Source: CAZWVM01 sp964637705
Lineage (GTDB): Bacteria > UBA8481
Assembly (NCBI GenBank): GCA_964637705.1
Contig: CAZWVM010000048.1
Coordinates: 1 to 20,864, forward strand
Reading direction: 5' to 3'
DNA length: 20,864 nt
A model generated the notes under the pieces. That model made no database searches, was not told the origin of the DNA, and saw nothing but the letters and a program-made list of their open reading frames with translations. Shown here one piece after another: positions 14,419 through 20,864 of the stretch (its first letter is position 1; each line of letters starts with the position of its first letter). A program made the translations under genes and the position numbers.

Positions 14419-16062
14419 TCAACGACGCTCGAGAGCCGCTCGCACCAGCCCTGCGAAGAGCGGATGGGGACGCGTGGGCCGCGATCGGAACTCGGGATGG
14501 AACTGCGAGGCGATGAAGTAGGGATGGCGCGGAAGCTCGATCATCTCGACGAGCAACCCGTCGGGCGAAAGCCCCGAGAAGATCATCCCCTTCTCGGCCA
14601 GTCGATCGCGGTAGGCGTTGTTCACCTCGTAACGGTGACGGTGCCGCTCCGGAATCTCCTCCGCCCCGCCCCCGTCCTGGCGACCATAGACCTCGCTGGC
14701 GCGGGTCTTCTGGCGCAAGCGGCAGGGGTAGACGCCGAGACGCATGGTGCCACCCTTGTCGCGCACCATCTTCTGCGCGGCCATGATGTGGATGACGGGA
14801 TGAGGAGACTCCGGGTCGAACTCGACGGAGTGCGCCCCCGAAAGGCCGCAGACGTTTCTCGCGAACTCGATGACGGCGCACTGAAGCCCGAGGCAGATGC
14901 CGAGGAACGGGAGGCCGTTTTCCCGCGCGTGGCGGATCGCCTCGATCTTCCCCTCCACGCCGCGGTCCCCGAATCCGCCCGGGACGATCATGCCGTCGAG
15001 CGACGAGAGATCGGCCGTCCCACGCTCGATCGATTCCGAATCGATCCAGACCGCCTCCGTCCGCGTTCCTTCCGCCGCGCCGGCGTGGATCACCGCCTCG
15101 GCGACGCTCTTGTACGCATCCTGCAGCTCGACGTATTTGCCCACGATCCCGACGCGGACGCTCTGCGGCGCGGACGTGAGGCGCGCGGCAAACTCGTCCC
15201 AGGCGCGGCCGAACTCCGCGGCCTCCGGGGAGGGCCTCTCCGGCGGCAGGCCCAGGGCCTCGAGCGTCAGCCGGTCAAGTCCGGCCGAGCGCAGGCAGGC
15301 CGGCACCTTGTAGATCGAGGAGACATCCGGCACGGAGATGACCTCCGTCACGTTGACGTCCGCGAAGAGCGCGATCTTGCGCTTCACGTCCTCGTCGAGT
15401 TCCACCTCGGACCGGCAGAGGATCATCGTCGGCTGGATCCCGATCTGGCGGAGAGCGGCGACGGAATGCTGCGTGGGCTTGGTCTTCATCTCGCCCGTCG
15501 CCTTGTGAAAGGGAACCAGCGTGAGGTGAAGGTAGACGACGTTAGAGGGTCCGATCTCGCGCCTGAGCTGGCGAATCGCCTCCAGGAAGGGCAGGGATTC
15601 GATGTCGCCCACCGTGCCCCCGATCTCCAGGATCAGGACGTCGAAGCTGCGGGCGAGAGAGACGATGCGCCCCTTGATCTCGTCGGTGATGTGGGGAATC
15701 ACCTGGACGGTCTTCCCGAGGTAATCTCCGGCCCGCTCGCGCCGTATCACGGCGTCGTAGATCTGGCCGGTCGTGACGTTGTGCGCGCGGGAGAGGTCGG
15801 TCTGGAGGAAACGCTCGTAGTGACCGATGTCGAGATCCGTCTCCGCGCCGTCGGCGGTCACGAAGACCTCGCCGTGCTGGAAGGGGCTCATCGTGCCCGG
15901 ATCGATGTTGATGTAGGGGTCGAGCTTCTTGATGCCGACGTGGAAGCCGCGGGCCTTGAGAAGGTTGCCGAGCGACGCGGCGGTGATGCCCTTGCCCAGC
16001 GACGACATGACGCCGCCCGTCAGGCATACGATATGGGGCTTGTGGCTGATCCCGGGTTCCAT
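14419..16062 (-). CDS. pyrG: CTP synthase (glutamine-hydrolysing)
   Basis: PyrG aminates UTP to CTP using glutamine and ATP. The 547-residue length is normal. The N-terminal synthetase domain opens with CLTGGVMSSLGKGI and includes KKLDPYINIDPGTMSPFQHGE; the C-terminal class I glutaminase domain (from about 303) has the nucleophile C390 in LGICLGLQ and the H522/E524 pair in QFHPEF. The start is ATG at 16062 with AGGAG about 9 nt upstream. It follows kdsB by 30 nt. This is a sensible pairing, since KdsB consumes CTP to make CMP-Kdo. Confidence 0.98.
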   Translation of the reverse strand: MEPGISHKPHIVCLTGGVMSSLGKGITAASLGNLLKARGFHVGIKKLDPYINIDPGTMSPFQHGEVFVTADGAETDLDIGHYERFLQTDLSRAHNVTTGQIYDAVIRRERAGDYLGKTVQVIPHITDEIKGRIVSLARSFDVLILEIGGTVGDIESLPFLEAIRQLRREIGPSNVVYLHLTLVPFHKATGEMKTKPTQHSVAALRQIGIQPTMILCRSEVELDEDVKRKIALFADVNVTEVISVPDVSSIYKVPACLRSAGLDRLTLEALGLPPERPSPEAAEFGRAWDEFAARLTSAPQSVRVGIVGKYVELQDAYKSVAEAVIHAGAAEGTRTEAVWIDSESIERGTADLSSLDGMIVPGGFGDRGVEGKIEAIRHARENGLPFLGICLGLQCAVIEFARNVCGLSGAHSVEFDPESPHPVIHIMAAQKMVRDKGGTMRLGVYPCRLRQKTRASEVYGRQDGGGAEEIPERHRHRYEVNNAYRDRLAEKGMIFSGLSPDGLLVEMIELPRHPYFIASQFHPEFRSRPTRPHPLFAGLVRAALERR

Positions 16063-16092
16063 TGTCTCTCTCCTGGAGTGGAGGATGCCGGC

Positions 16093-16890
16093 TCAGCCGG
16101 TGCTACCCGGGACAGAATCATACTCCCGGCAGAGACGTTCCGCAACCGCGAGATCTTCGGGGGTGTCGACGCTCACGGATCGCCCCTCGACCTCGATCAC
16201 GCGGATACGGCCGCCGGCCTGCAGGAAGCGGAGTTGTTCGAGCTTCTCGATCATCTCCAGGGGCGCCGGTTTCAGCGAGGCGAAGCGCATGAGCGAGGCG
16301 TGGCGATAGGCGTAAAGGCCGATGTGCTTGTGATAGGTGAGGCTCGAGACGATCCGCTCGATCTCGAGATCTCCGTCGGGCCCCTCGTAGCCGCGGGGGT
16401 AGGGAATGAGGGAACGTGAGAAGTAGAGCGCGTCGCCGCGGTCGTCCGTCACGACCTTGACGATGCCGGGATCGAGAAGTTCGTCGGGCTCGGAAATGAG
16501 CTCGGCCAAAGTCGCGACGGATAGCTCGGGATTCTCCCTGAGCGCCGTGACGCACTCGTCGACGGCCCGCGCGTCGAGAAACGGCTCGTCGCCCTGGATG
16601 TTCACGACGATGTCGTAATCCAGGTGCCCCACGGCCTCGACGATGCGGTCGGTGCCGCTGGGGGCGTCCGGCGCCGTCATCACGACCTCCGCGCCGAAGG
16701 AGGCCGCGGCGTCGCGGATACGCGTGTCATCCGTCGCGATGAGAACCTTGTCGAGTGTCTCCGCGCGGCGGGCGCGCTCGTGCACGCGCTGGATCATGGT
16801 GCGGCCGCCGATCAGGGCCAAGGGCTTGCCGGGAAACCGCTGGGAAGCGTACCGGGCGGGTATCACGCCGATCGCGCGGGCGGATTTCAC
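16093..16890 (-). CDS. kdsB: 3-deoxy-manno-octulosonate cytidylyltransferase (CMP-Kdo synthetase)
   Basis: KdsB activates Kdo with CTP to give CMP-Kdo, the donor for LPS inner-core assembly. The 265-residue protein has IPARYASQRFPGKPL (nucleotide loop), MIQRVHERA, ATDD, the metal/substrate motif NIQGDEPF and a C-terminal SVDTPEDLAVAE, all characteristic. The frame is open further upstream, but that region is the heptose adenylyltransferase gene. The chosen start is GTG at 16890, overlapping its stop as GTGA, with GGGAGG 5 nt upstream. It is part of the heptose/Kdo gene chain and implies an outer membrane with Kdo-containing glycolipid. Confidence 0.95.
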   Translation of the reverse strand: MKSARAIGVIPARYASQRFPGKPLALIGGRTMIQRVHERARRAETLDKVLIATDDTRIRDAAASFGAEVVMTAPDAPSGTDRIVEAVGHLDYDIVVNIQGDEPFLDARAVDECVTALRENPELSVATLAELISEPDELLDPGIVKVVTDDRGDALYFSRSLIPYPRGYEGPDGDLEIERIVSSLTYHKHIGLYAYRHASLMRFASLKPAPLEMIEKLEQLRFLQAGGRIRVIEVEGRSVSVDTPEDLAVAERLCREYDSVPGSTG

Positions 16891-17369
16891 GGGCGCCTCC
16901 CGGACTTCTTCGCGCGCGCGCCGGTTCCAAGGAGGAGTTTCGTGGTGGATCGGCCGGCCAGGAGCGGCACCCTCACGACCGCTCCGCCCCAGCCCTTCAC
17001 ATCGTCCTCGCCGACGATCTCGCCCTTCCCGTAGTCGGCCCCCTTCACGAGGACATCGGGCTTGAGGGCACGGACGAGCCGAAGCGGGGTGGGATCGGAG
17101 AAGATGACGACGGCGTCGACGAAACGTATCGCCTCGAGCACCGCGCGCCGGTCCGACTGCCGGTTGCGGGGGCGCCCGGACCCTTTCAGGCGGCGCACGG
17201 AGGCGTCGGAGTTGAGTCCGACGACGAGGAAGTCCCCGTGCGACCGAGCGGCGGCGAGAAGTTTCACGTGCCCCGCGTGGATGACGTCGAAGCATCCATT
17301 GGTGAAGACGACGCTACCGCCCCGCCGGCGAACGTCCGCCAGGCGTGCCGCCAGGACAGGCAGGTTCAT
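16887..17369 (-). CDS. rfaE2: D-glycero-beta-D-manno-heptose 1-phosphate adenylyltransferase
   Basis: This 160-residue nucleotidyltransferase corresponds to the C-terminal half of E. coli HldE and makes ADP-heptose from heptose 1-phosphate and ATP. It shows VFTNGCFDVIHAGH (HxGH at 31-34), GLNSDASVRRLKG and the RPRNRQSDRRAVL segment typical of RfaE2. The C-terminal tail is basic. The start is ATG at 17369, sharing ATGA with the stop of the kinase gene upstream, so the two halves of HldE are separate but translationally coupled genes. It also overlaps kdsB. Confidence 0.94.
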   Translation of the reverse strand: MNLPVLAARLADVRRRGGSVVFTNGCFDVIHAGHVKLLAAARSHGDFLVVGLNSDASVRRLKGSGRPRNRQSDRRAVLEAIRFVDAVVIFSDPTPLRLVRALKPDVLVKGADYGKGEIVGEDDVKGWGGAVVRVPLLAGRSTTKLLLGTGARAKKSGRRP

Positions 17370-18340
17370 GCCGTCCCGGAGCTCGTTTCGGCGAGCCGGT
17401 GAGAGAGTTCCTCCGGTGTCACGACTGCCGTGCCTCGCTTTCCGACGACGATGCCCGCCGCGACGTTGGCGACCCGGGCGGCCTCGGGCAGGGTCGCCCC
17501 GGCGCCGAGGCCGAGGGCGAGCACGGCGACGACCGTGTCGCCGGCGCCCGTCACGTCGTAGACCTCCCGCGCGACGGTGGGAATCGTCAGGACGTCCCCG
17601 TCGCCGATCAGGGCCATGCCGGCCTCGCCGCGCGTAACCAATAGCGCCGCCGTGCCGAGCCGGGAACGGATCTCCCTCCCCGTGGAGAAGAGTTCCTCCT
17701 CGCTTCGTATGCGGCGGCCTGAGACGCGTTCCAACTGGAGGTGGTTGGGCGTGACGACGGTGGAAAGACCGTACCGGAAGAAATGAACGACGTTCGGATC
17801 GACGACAATGGGCTTCGAGCGGGCCCGGAAGGCGGCGATCGCCCGGTCGAGGAGCCCCTCGGTGAGTACACCCTTGTCGTAATCGGAGATGACGAGCACG
17901 TCGCAGCGCGCGGCGGCATCCGCGAGTCGGACCGCCAGCTCGTTCTCACGCTCGGCCGAGATGGGCGAAACGATCTCCGAATCGATCCGGACGATCTGCT
18001 GCGTCTGGGCGATGATACGCTGCTTGAGCGTGGAGATGCGCGTCGCGTCCCTTACGAGCCCCTCGCCCCGGATCCCGCTGGCCTCGGCCAGCTCGAGACA
18101 CCGGTCTCCCACGGTGTCCGCGCCCAGGACGGAATACAGCTCGACGCGGCCGCCCAGAGAGGCGATGTTGCGGGCGACGTTTCCCGCCCCACCCAGCGTC
18201 TCGTTGCGCGACTGCACCTCGACGACAGGAACCGGCGCCTCGGGGGAAATGCGGCTGACCCGGCCGTGGACGTATTCATCGAGGATGACGTCCCCGAGTA
18301 CCGCGACGCGGACGCGCGCCAGTCGCTCGACGGGGATCAT
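17366..18340 (-). CDS. rfaE1: D-glycero-beta-D-manno-heptose-7-phosphate kinase
   Basis: A PfkB-family sugar kinase of 324 residues matching the N-terminal half of HldE; it phosphorylates heptose 7-phosphate at C1. The features are GDVILDEYVHG near the N-terminus, GGAGNVARN (50-58), SDYDKGVLT, VVTPNHLQLERVSG and the catalytic anion-hole motif DVTGAGDT (262-269, base D268). The order of motifs and the neighbouring gmhA and rfaE2 genes distinguish it from ribokinase or fructokinase. The start is ATG at 18340, overlapping the gmhA stop as ATGA. Confidence 0.94.
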   Translation of the reverse strand: MIPVERLARVRVAVLGDVILDEYVHGRVSRISPEAPVPVVEVQSRNETLGGAGNVARNIASLGGRVELYSVLGADTVGDRCLELAEASGIRGEGLVRDATRISTLKQRIIAQTQQIVRIDSEIVSPISAERENELAVRLADAAARCDVLVISDYDKGVLTEGLLDRAIAAFRARSKPIVVDPNVVHFFRYGLSTVVTPNHLQLERVSGRRIRSEEELFSTGREIRSRLGTAALLVTRGEAGMALIGDGDVLTIPTVAREVYDVTGAGDTVVAVLALGLGAGATLPEAARVANVAAGIVVGKRGTAVVTPEELSHRLAETSSGTA

Positions 18341-18903
18341 GGCGCGAATCGCTCCTCGACGATGTCGCAGATGGAGTGCAGGGCCAGCTTGTGGATCTCC
18401 TGGATCTCGAAGGTGACCATCGAGGGGACGGTCACGACCCGGTCGGCGACGGGCTCGGCGAGCCCCGCGGCCCCCGCGAAGGCGACCGTGAAGAGCCCCC
18501 GCCCGCGCGCGGCCGCGAGGGCGCGAAGGACGTTCGAAGAGCGGCCGGAGGTCGTGAGGCCCACCGCGACGTCACCCGGCCTCCCGAAGGCCTCGATCTG
18601 CCGCTCGAAGATCCGTTCGTAGCCGTAGTCGTTTGCCAGGGCCGTGACGCTCGCGGACTCGGCCGAGAGCGAGATCGCGGGAAGGGCGCGGCGCTCCCGT
18701 CGGAACCGGCCCACGAACTCGGCGACGAAATGCGAGGCGTCGACGGCGCTGCCGCCGTTGCCGAAGGCCAACACCTGGCCGCCCGAGCGAAAGGAATCCG
18801 TGACGCGGTCCGCGACCTCCTCGACCGCCGCGCAGAAATCGTCGGGAAGCCTTTTCACCAGGTCGGCGAAGGAGTCCAATCTCTGTCGGAAGACCTGGGG
18901 CAC
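18337..18903 (-). CDS. gmhA: Sedoheptulose 7-phosphate isomerase
   Basis: GmhA converts sedoheptulose 7-phosphate to D-glycero-D-manno-heptose 7-phosphate, the first step of heptose synthesis for LPS. The 188-residue SIS-domain protein has GNGGSAVDASHFVAEFVGRF, LTTSGRSSNVLRAL and a C-terminal QEIHKLALH. The four zinc ligands known in E. coli GmhA are all present at the right spacing (H58, E62, Q168, H176). The start is GTG at 18903 with AGGAG 8 nt upstream. It is the first gene of the gmhA-rfaE1-rfaE2-kdsB-pyrG-rlmB-panC chain, after a terminator and a likely promoter. No gmhB phosphatase or hldD epimerase gene is in the window. Confidence 0.94.
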   Translation of the reverse strand: MPQVFRQRLDSFADLVKRLPDDFCAAVEEVADRVTDSFRSGGQVLAFGNGGSAVDASHFVAEFVGRFRRERRALPAISLSAESASVTALANDYGYERIFERQIEAFGRPGDVAVGLTTSGRSSNVLRALAAARGRGLFTVAFAGAAGLAEPVADRVVTVPSMVTFEIQEIHKLALHSICDIVEERFAP

Positions 18904-18942
18904 GGGCTCACTCCTGTCGGATCGATGATGTTTCTGCGGCTC

Positions 18943-18971
18943 ATCCTATCAATTCGCGATCCGAAATCCAA
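18943..18971 (-). promoter_or_regulatory. Predicted promoter of the gmhA gene chain
   Basis: TTGGAT (18966-18971, 3/6), 17-bp spacer, TAGGAT (18943-18948, 4/6) on the minus strand. The expected start is near 18936, giving a leader of about 33 nt that contains the AGGAG site. The -35 box partly overlaps the T tract of the upstream terminator. The hexamer matches are modest. Confidence 0.4.
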
Positions 18972-19006
18972 AAACAAAGGGCGGCCCCGCTCGCGCGGAA
19001 CCGCCC
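18970..19006 (-). terminator. Strong rho-independent terminator of the PorV-like operon
   Basis: On the minus strand a 12-bp stem (18995-19006 with 18979-18990, two G-U pairs) closes a GCGA loop of the GNRA type and is followed by TTTGTTTTT (18970-18978). It lies 14 nt after the stop of the PorV-like gene. Confidence 0.9.
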
Positions 19007-19020
19007 CGGTGACTCCTCGT

Positions 19021-19980
19021 TCAGTATTTCGGGCCGAAGCGGTACGTCAGCGCCAGTCGATGGGTGTTGCCGAGGTTGCCAAAGGGCACGTAGGCATAGT
19101 CGACGTTGAAATCGGCAATCTTGACGCCGAAGCCGGCCGTCATGCCGTTGTCGACATCGATGCGTCCATCGTATCCCGCGCGCAGAGCGAGGAGCTCCAT
19201 GATGCGGAGCTCGCCGCCGACTTGAGCCGTCACGTCCTGGTTCCGAACCTTCTCGACCTCGGCCGAAATCGTGAGCCGATCATTGAAAAGATCCATCGCG
19301 ACGCCGCCCCGAACAAGGGCCGGCAACTGCTCCCGCGATACGTCGAAGGAGAGCTTGGTGCCGAAGTTCTGCCCCACGACGCCGAAGCGCACGGGCCAGG
19401 AGGCCGGCTTCACGAGGATGCCGACATCGGCGGCCACGGCGGTGGCCGAGGCGTTGTCGATCTGCTGGTTCAGGATCTTGCCCGTGACGCCGAGGGCGAT
19501 GTTGTCCGCAAGGCGCCGCCCGTAGGAGGCCCCGAAGACGATGTCCTGGCCGCTGAAGGTCGAGGATGTGACGTTCGAATTGATGATATCCATGAGCGTC
19601 ACGCGCCGCGCCTTGCCGTAATCGAGGTAATTGGCGTGCACGCCCCACGAGGAGACGCTGTTGACCGGGTGTTCGAACCCGATCTGTCCCTGGCTGATGT
19701 CCAGGACCATGTTCTGGTACATGGCCTCCACCTCGGCGCGGTTGGTGAATCCCAACCCCGCCGGGTTGTAGTGGAGCGCCGAAACGCCGAACGAATTGGC
19801 CGTTCCGGCGTCGCCCATGGCCGGGACACGCGCGCCGGCGCCGAGCCGGAGCAGGGTGCCCGCCGTCGTGCCCGCATCGTTGGACTCGGCCGAAGCCGCG
19901 CCCACGAGCATGCCGACCATAAGAATCGCCGCCCAAGTCCTCATCATCTTGCCCGTCGTGCTCCTCTTCGTCCTGTTCAT
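19021..19980 (-). CDS. PorV/PorQ-like outer-membrane beta-barrel protein (UPF0164 type)
   Basis: The 319-residue product has a signal peptide (MMRTWAAILMVGMLVGAASA, cleavage after about residue 31) and the family N-terminal signature LLRLGAGARVPAMGDAGTA...ALHYNPAGL, followed by regularly alternating beta strands and a terminal strand ending in an aromatic-rich YRFGPKY. This is the PorV/PorQ family of FCB bacteria; in Bacteroidetes PorV is the outer-membrane shuttle of type IX secretion that binds cargo C-terminal domains. Whether this one works that way or as a simple porin-like protein is not shown. The start is ATG at 19980, sharing ATGA with the upstream stop; an ATG about 11 codons later would also keep the signal peptide. 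It is the last gene before a strong terminator. Confidence 0.85.
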   Translation of the reverse strand: MNRTKRSTTGKMMRTWAAILMVGMLVGAASAESNDAGTTAGTLLRLGAGARVPAMGDAGTANSFGVSALHYNPAGLGFTNRAEVEAMYQNMVLDISQGQIGFEHPVNSVSSWGVHANYLDYGKARRVTLMDIINSNVTSSTFSGQDIVFGASYGRRLADNIALGVTGKILNQQIDNASATAVAADVGILVKPASWPVRFGVVGQNFGTKLSFDVSREQLPALVRGGVAMDLFNDRLTISAEVEKVRNQDVTAQVGGELRIMELLALRAGYDGRIDVDNGMTAGFGVKIADFNVDYAYVPFGNLGNTHRLALTYRFGPKY

Positions 19981-20864
19981 CGGATCACCGCCACCTTGCC
20001 CGTAACCCTCTGGTTGGTCGCCGGGTCGGACACAATATACAGGTAGTATCCGCTGGCCACGTTGCGGCCATCGTCGTTCATCACACTCCAGGAGACGGTC
20101 GGGCCGTTGAGACCGTTGGTGAACTGCGTGACCTTCTCGCCGAGGATCGTGTAGATCTCGATCTTCGAGTTCGGCGGCAGGTTCTTGAAGACGACGCCGG
20201 ACGTGGCGTCACCCGCGACCCAGGGCTTGCCGGTCGCGTCGAGTCCATCGTTCGGCCGGTAGGGGTTCGGGCCGACGATGAGTTGGTTGAGCCCCGCATT
20301 GCCCGTCCCGACCCCGTTGGTGACGAAGATCGGCGAGAAGTGCATGGTCGTGCCCTTCAAGGTCCTCCGATCCTTGTCCCAGACGATATTCGAGAGTTCC
20401 TCGAGAACGCCCGCGGCGGTGACCGTGTAGATCTTCGCCTTGGACATGTCGATACCCGTGGAGTCGTCGAAGCCGTCTCCGTTGATGTCGATGTAGTTGA
20501 CCGTGACCACGGCGCCCTGGCCTCCGAGCACCGTCTGCCCCGACTGCAGGCTGACGCTCACCCAGTAGATCGGAACGAGCGCGCCCGCGCGCTTGGCCGC
20601 CGCCGAGACCGTCTCGGACTGGCTGTCGCGTCGTGCGATGGCGTTCAGCTTGTCGGTATCGTTGTTCAAAGCGCCCTGCAACAGGCGGATCACGACGTCG
20701 AAGGCGCCGGACGGCGTGCGGCAGACGACCAGGTCGTTACCGAACCTCGTCGTGACCTGCGCCTCGACCTGCATCGTGTCCTCCGGACGTCCCGTATCGC
20801 TCTGCAACGCCACGAACTGGGCGCGCGCCGTGTCGCGGGTCGTCGTGATGCTGATCGACGCCGC
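19977..20864 (-). CDS. Secreted protein with FlgD-like/type IX C-terminal domain (5' end outside window)
   Basis: Partial: the frame stays open to the right edge, so the true start is outside the window; at least 295 residues are present. The final 90 or so residues form a FlgD Ig-like/T9SS type A sorting-like domain: GPNPYRPNDG, FKNLPPNSKIEIYTILGEKV, then WSVMNDDGRNVASGYYLY and GKVAVIR. Upstream, NYIDINGDGFDDS looks like a calcium-binding D-x-N-x-D-G loop. The rest is beta-rich and unrecognised. It overlaps the PorV-like gene by 4 bases, so the two are made together. The likely fate is export to the surface or outside the cell. The start shown is only the window boundary. Confidence 0.82.
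   Translation of the reverse strand, partial: AASISITTTRDTARAQFVALQSDTGRPEDTMQVEAQVTTRFGNDLVVCRTPSGAFDVVIRLLQGALNNDTDKLNAIARRDSQSETVSAAAKRAGALVPIYWVSVSLQSGQTVLGGQGAVVTVNYIDINGDGFDDSTGIDMSKAKIYTVTAAGVLEELSNIVWDKDRRTLKGTTMHFSPIFVTNGVGTGNAGLNQLIVGPNPYRPNDGLDATGKPWVAGDATSGVVFKNLPPNSKIEIYTILGEKVTQFTNGLNGPTVSWSVMNDDGRNVASGYYLYIVSDPATNQRVTGKVAVIR

Overview
The window is a GC-rich, gene-dense piece of a bacterial chromosome that reads as housekeeping sequence. I see no insertion sequence, phage gene, CRISPR array or toxin/defence island. The organism is a diderm: it has heptose and Kdo genes for an LPS-type outer membrane, and at the right edge a PorV/PorQ-like outer-membrane protein beside a protein with a type IX/FlgD-like C-terminal domain. 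That last pair is typical of the FCB group. My best inference is an uncultured FCB-related phylum (for example Eisenbacteria, Krumholzibacteriota, Latescibacterota or similar); the sequence alone does not settle which. Many starts are GTG or TTG, and neighbouring genes often overlap by 1-4 bases.

Left edge (1-1392): a tRNA-Phe(GAA) on the minus strand; then, on the plus strand, a ComEA-like helix-hairpin-helix protein, a small OB-fold/SSB-like protein and a tRNA-Leu(TAG). Everything after that is on the minus strand, so gene order is described here from right to left.

Right edge (19021-20864): a secreted protein with a C-terminal sorting-like domain (its 5' end lies outside the window) overlaps a PorV-like gene, which ends in a strong intrinsic terminator. 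Next comes a tightly packed gene chain (18903 down to 11107): gmhA, rfaE1 (hldE kinase), rfaE2 (hldE adenylyltransferase), kdsB, pyrG, rlmB, panC, a Yip1-like membrane protein and a Gfo/Idh/MocA oxidoreductase. The first five make ADP-heptose precursors and CMP-Kdo, with CTP supplied by PyrG. A glutaredoxin-thioredoxin reductase fusion follows (11075-9849) with its own predicted promoter, then an Rrf2 Fe-S regulator with an IscS-type cysteine desulfurase (9785-8085), a LysM/M23 cell-wall peptidase, two translationally coupled secreted beta-sandwich (PPC-like) proteins, and the translation/cell-wall block rpmE, prfA, prmC, murA.

The most interesting signals are: (i) three minus-strand genes whose predicted -10 box ends exactly 6 nt before the start codon, with -35 boxes at 17-bp spacing and no Shine-Dalgarno, suggesting leaderless mRNAs alongside SD-led ones; (ii) the glutaredoxin-TrxR fusion; (iii) the ComEA/SSB-like pair; (iv) a dyad in the rrf2-iscS promoter; and (v) a hairpin at the predicted 5' end of the L31 mRNA. 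I found no clear new multi-gene system. No intergenic stretch exceeds 300 bases.
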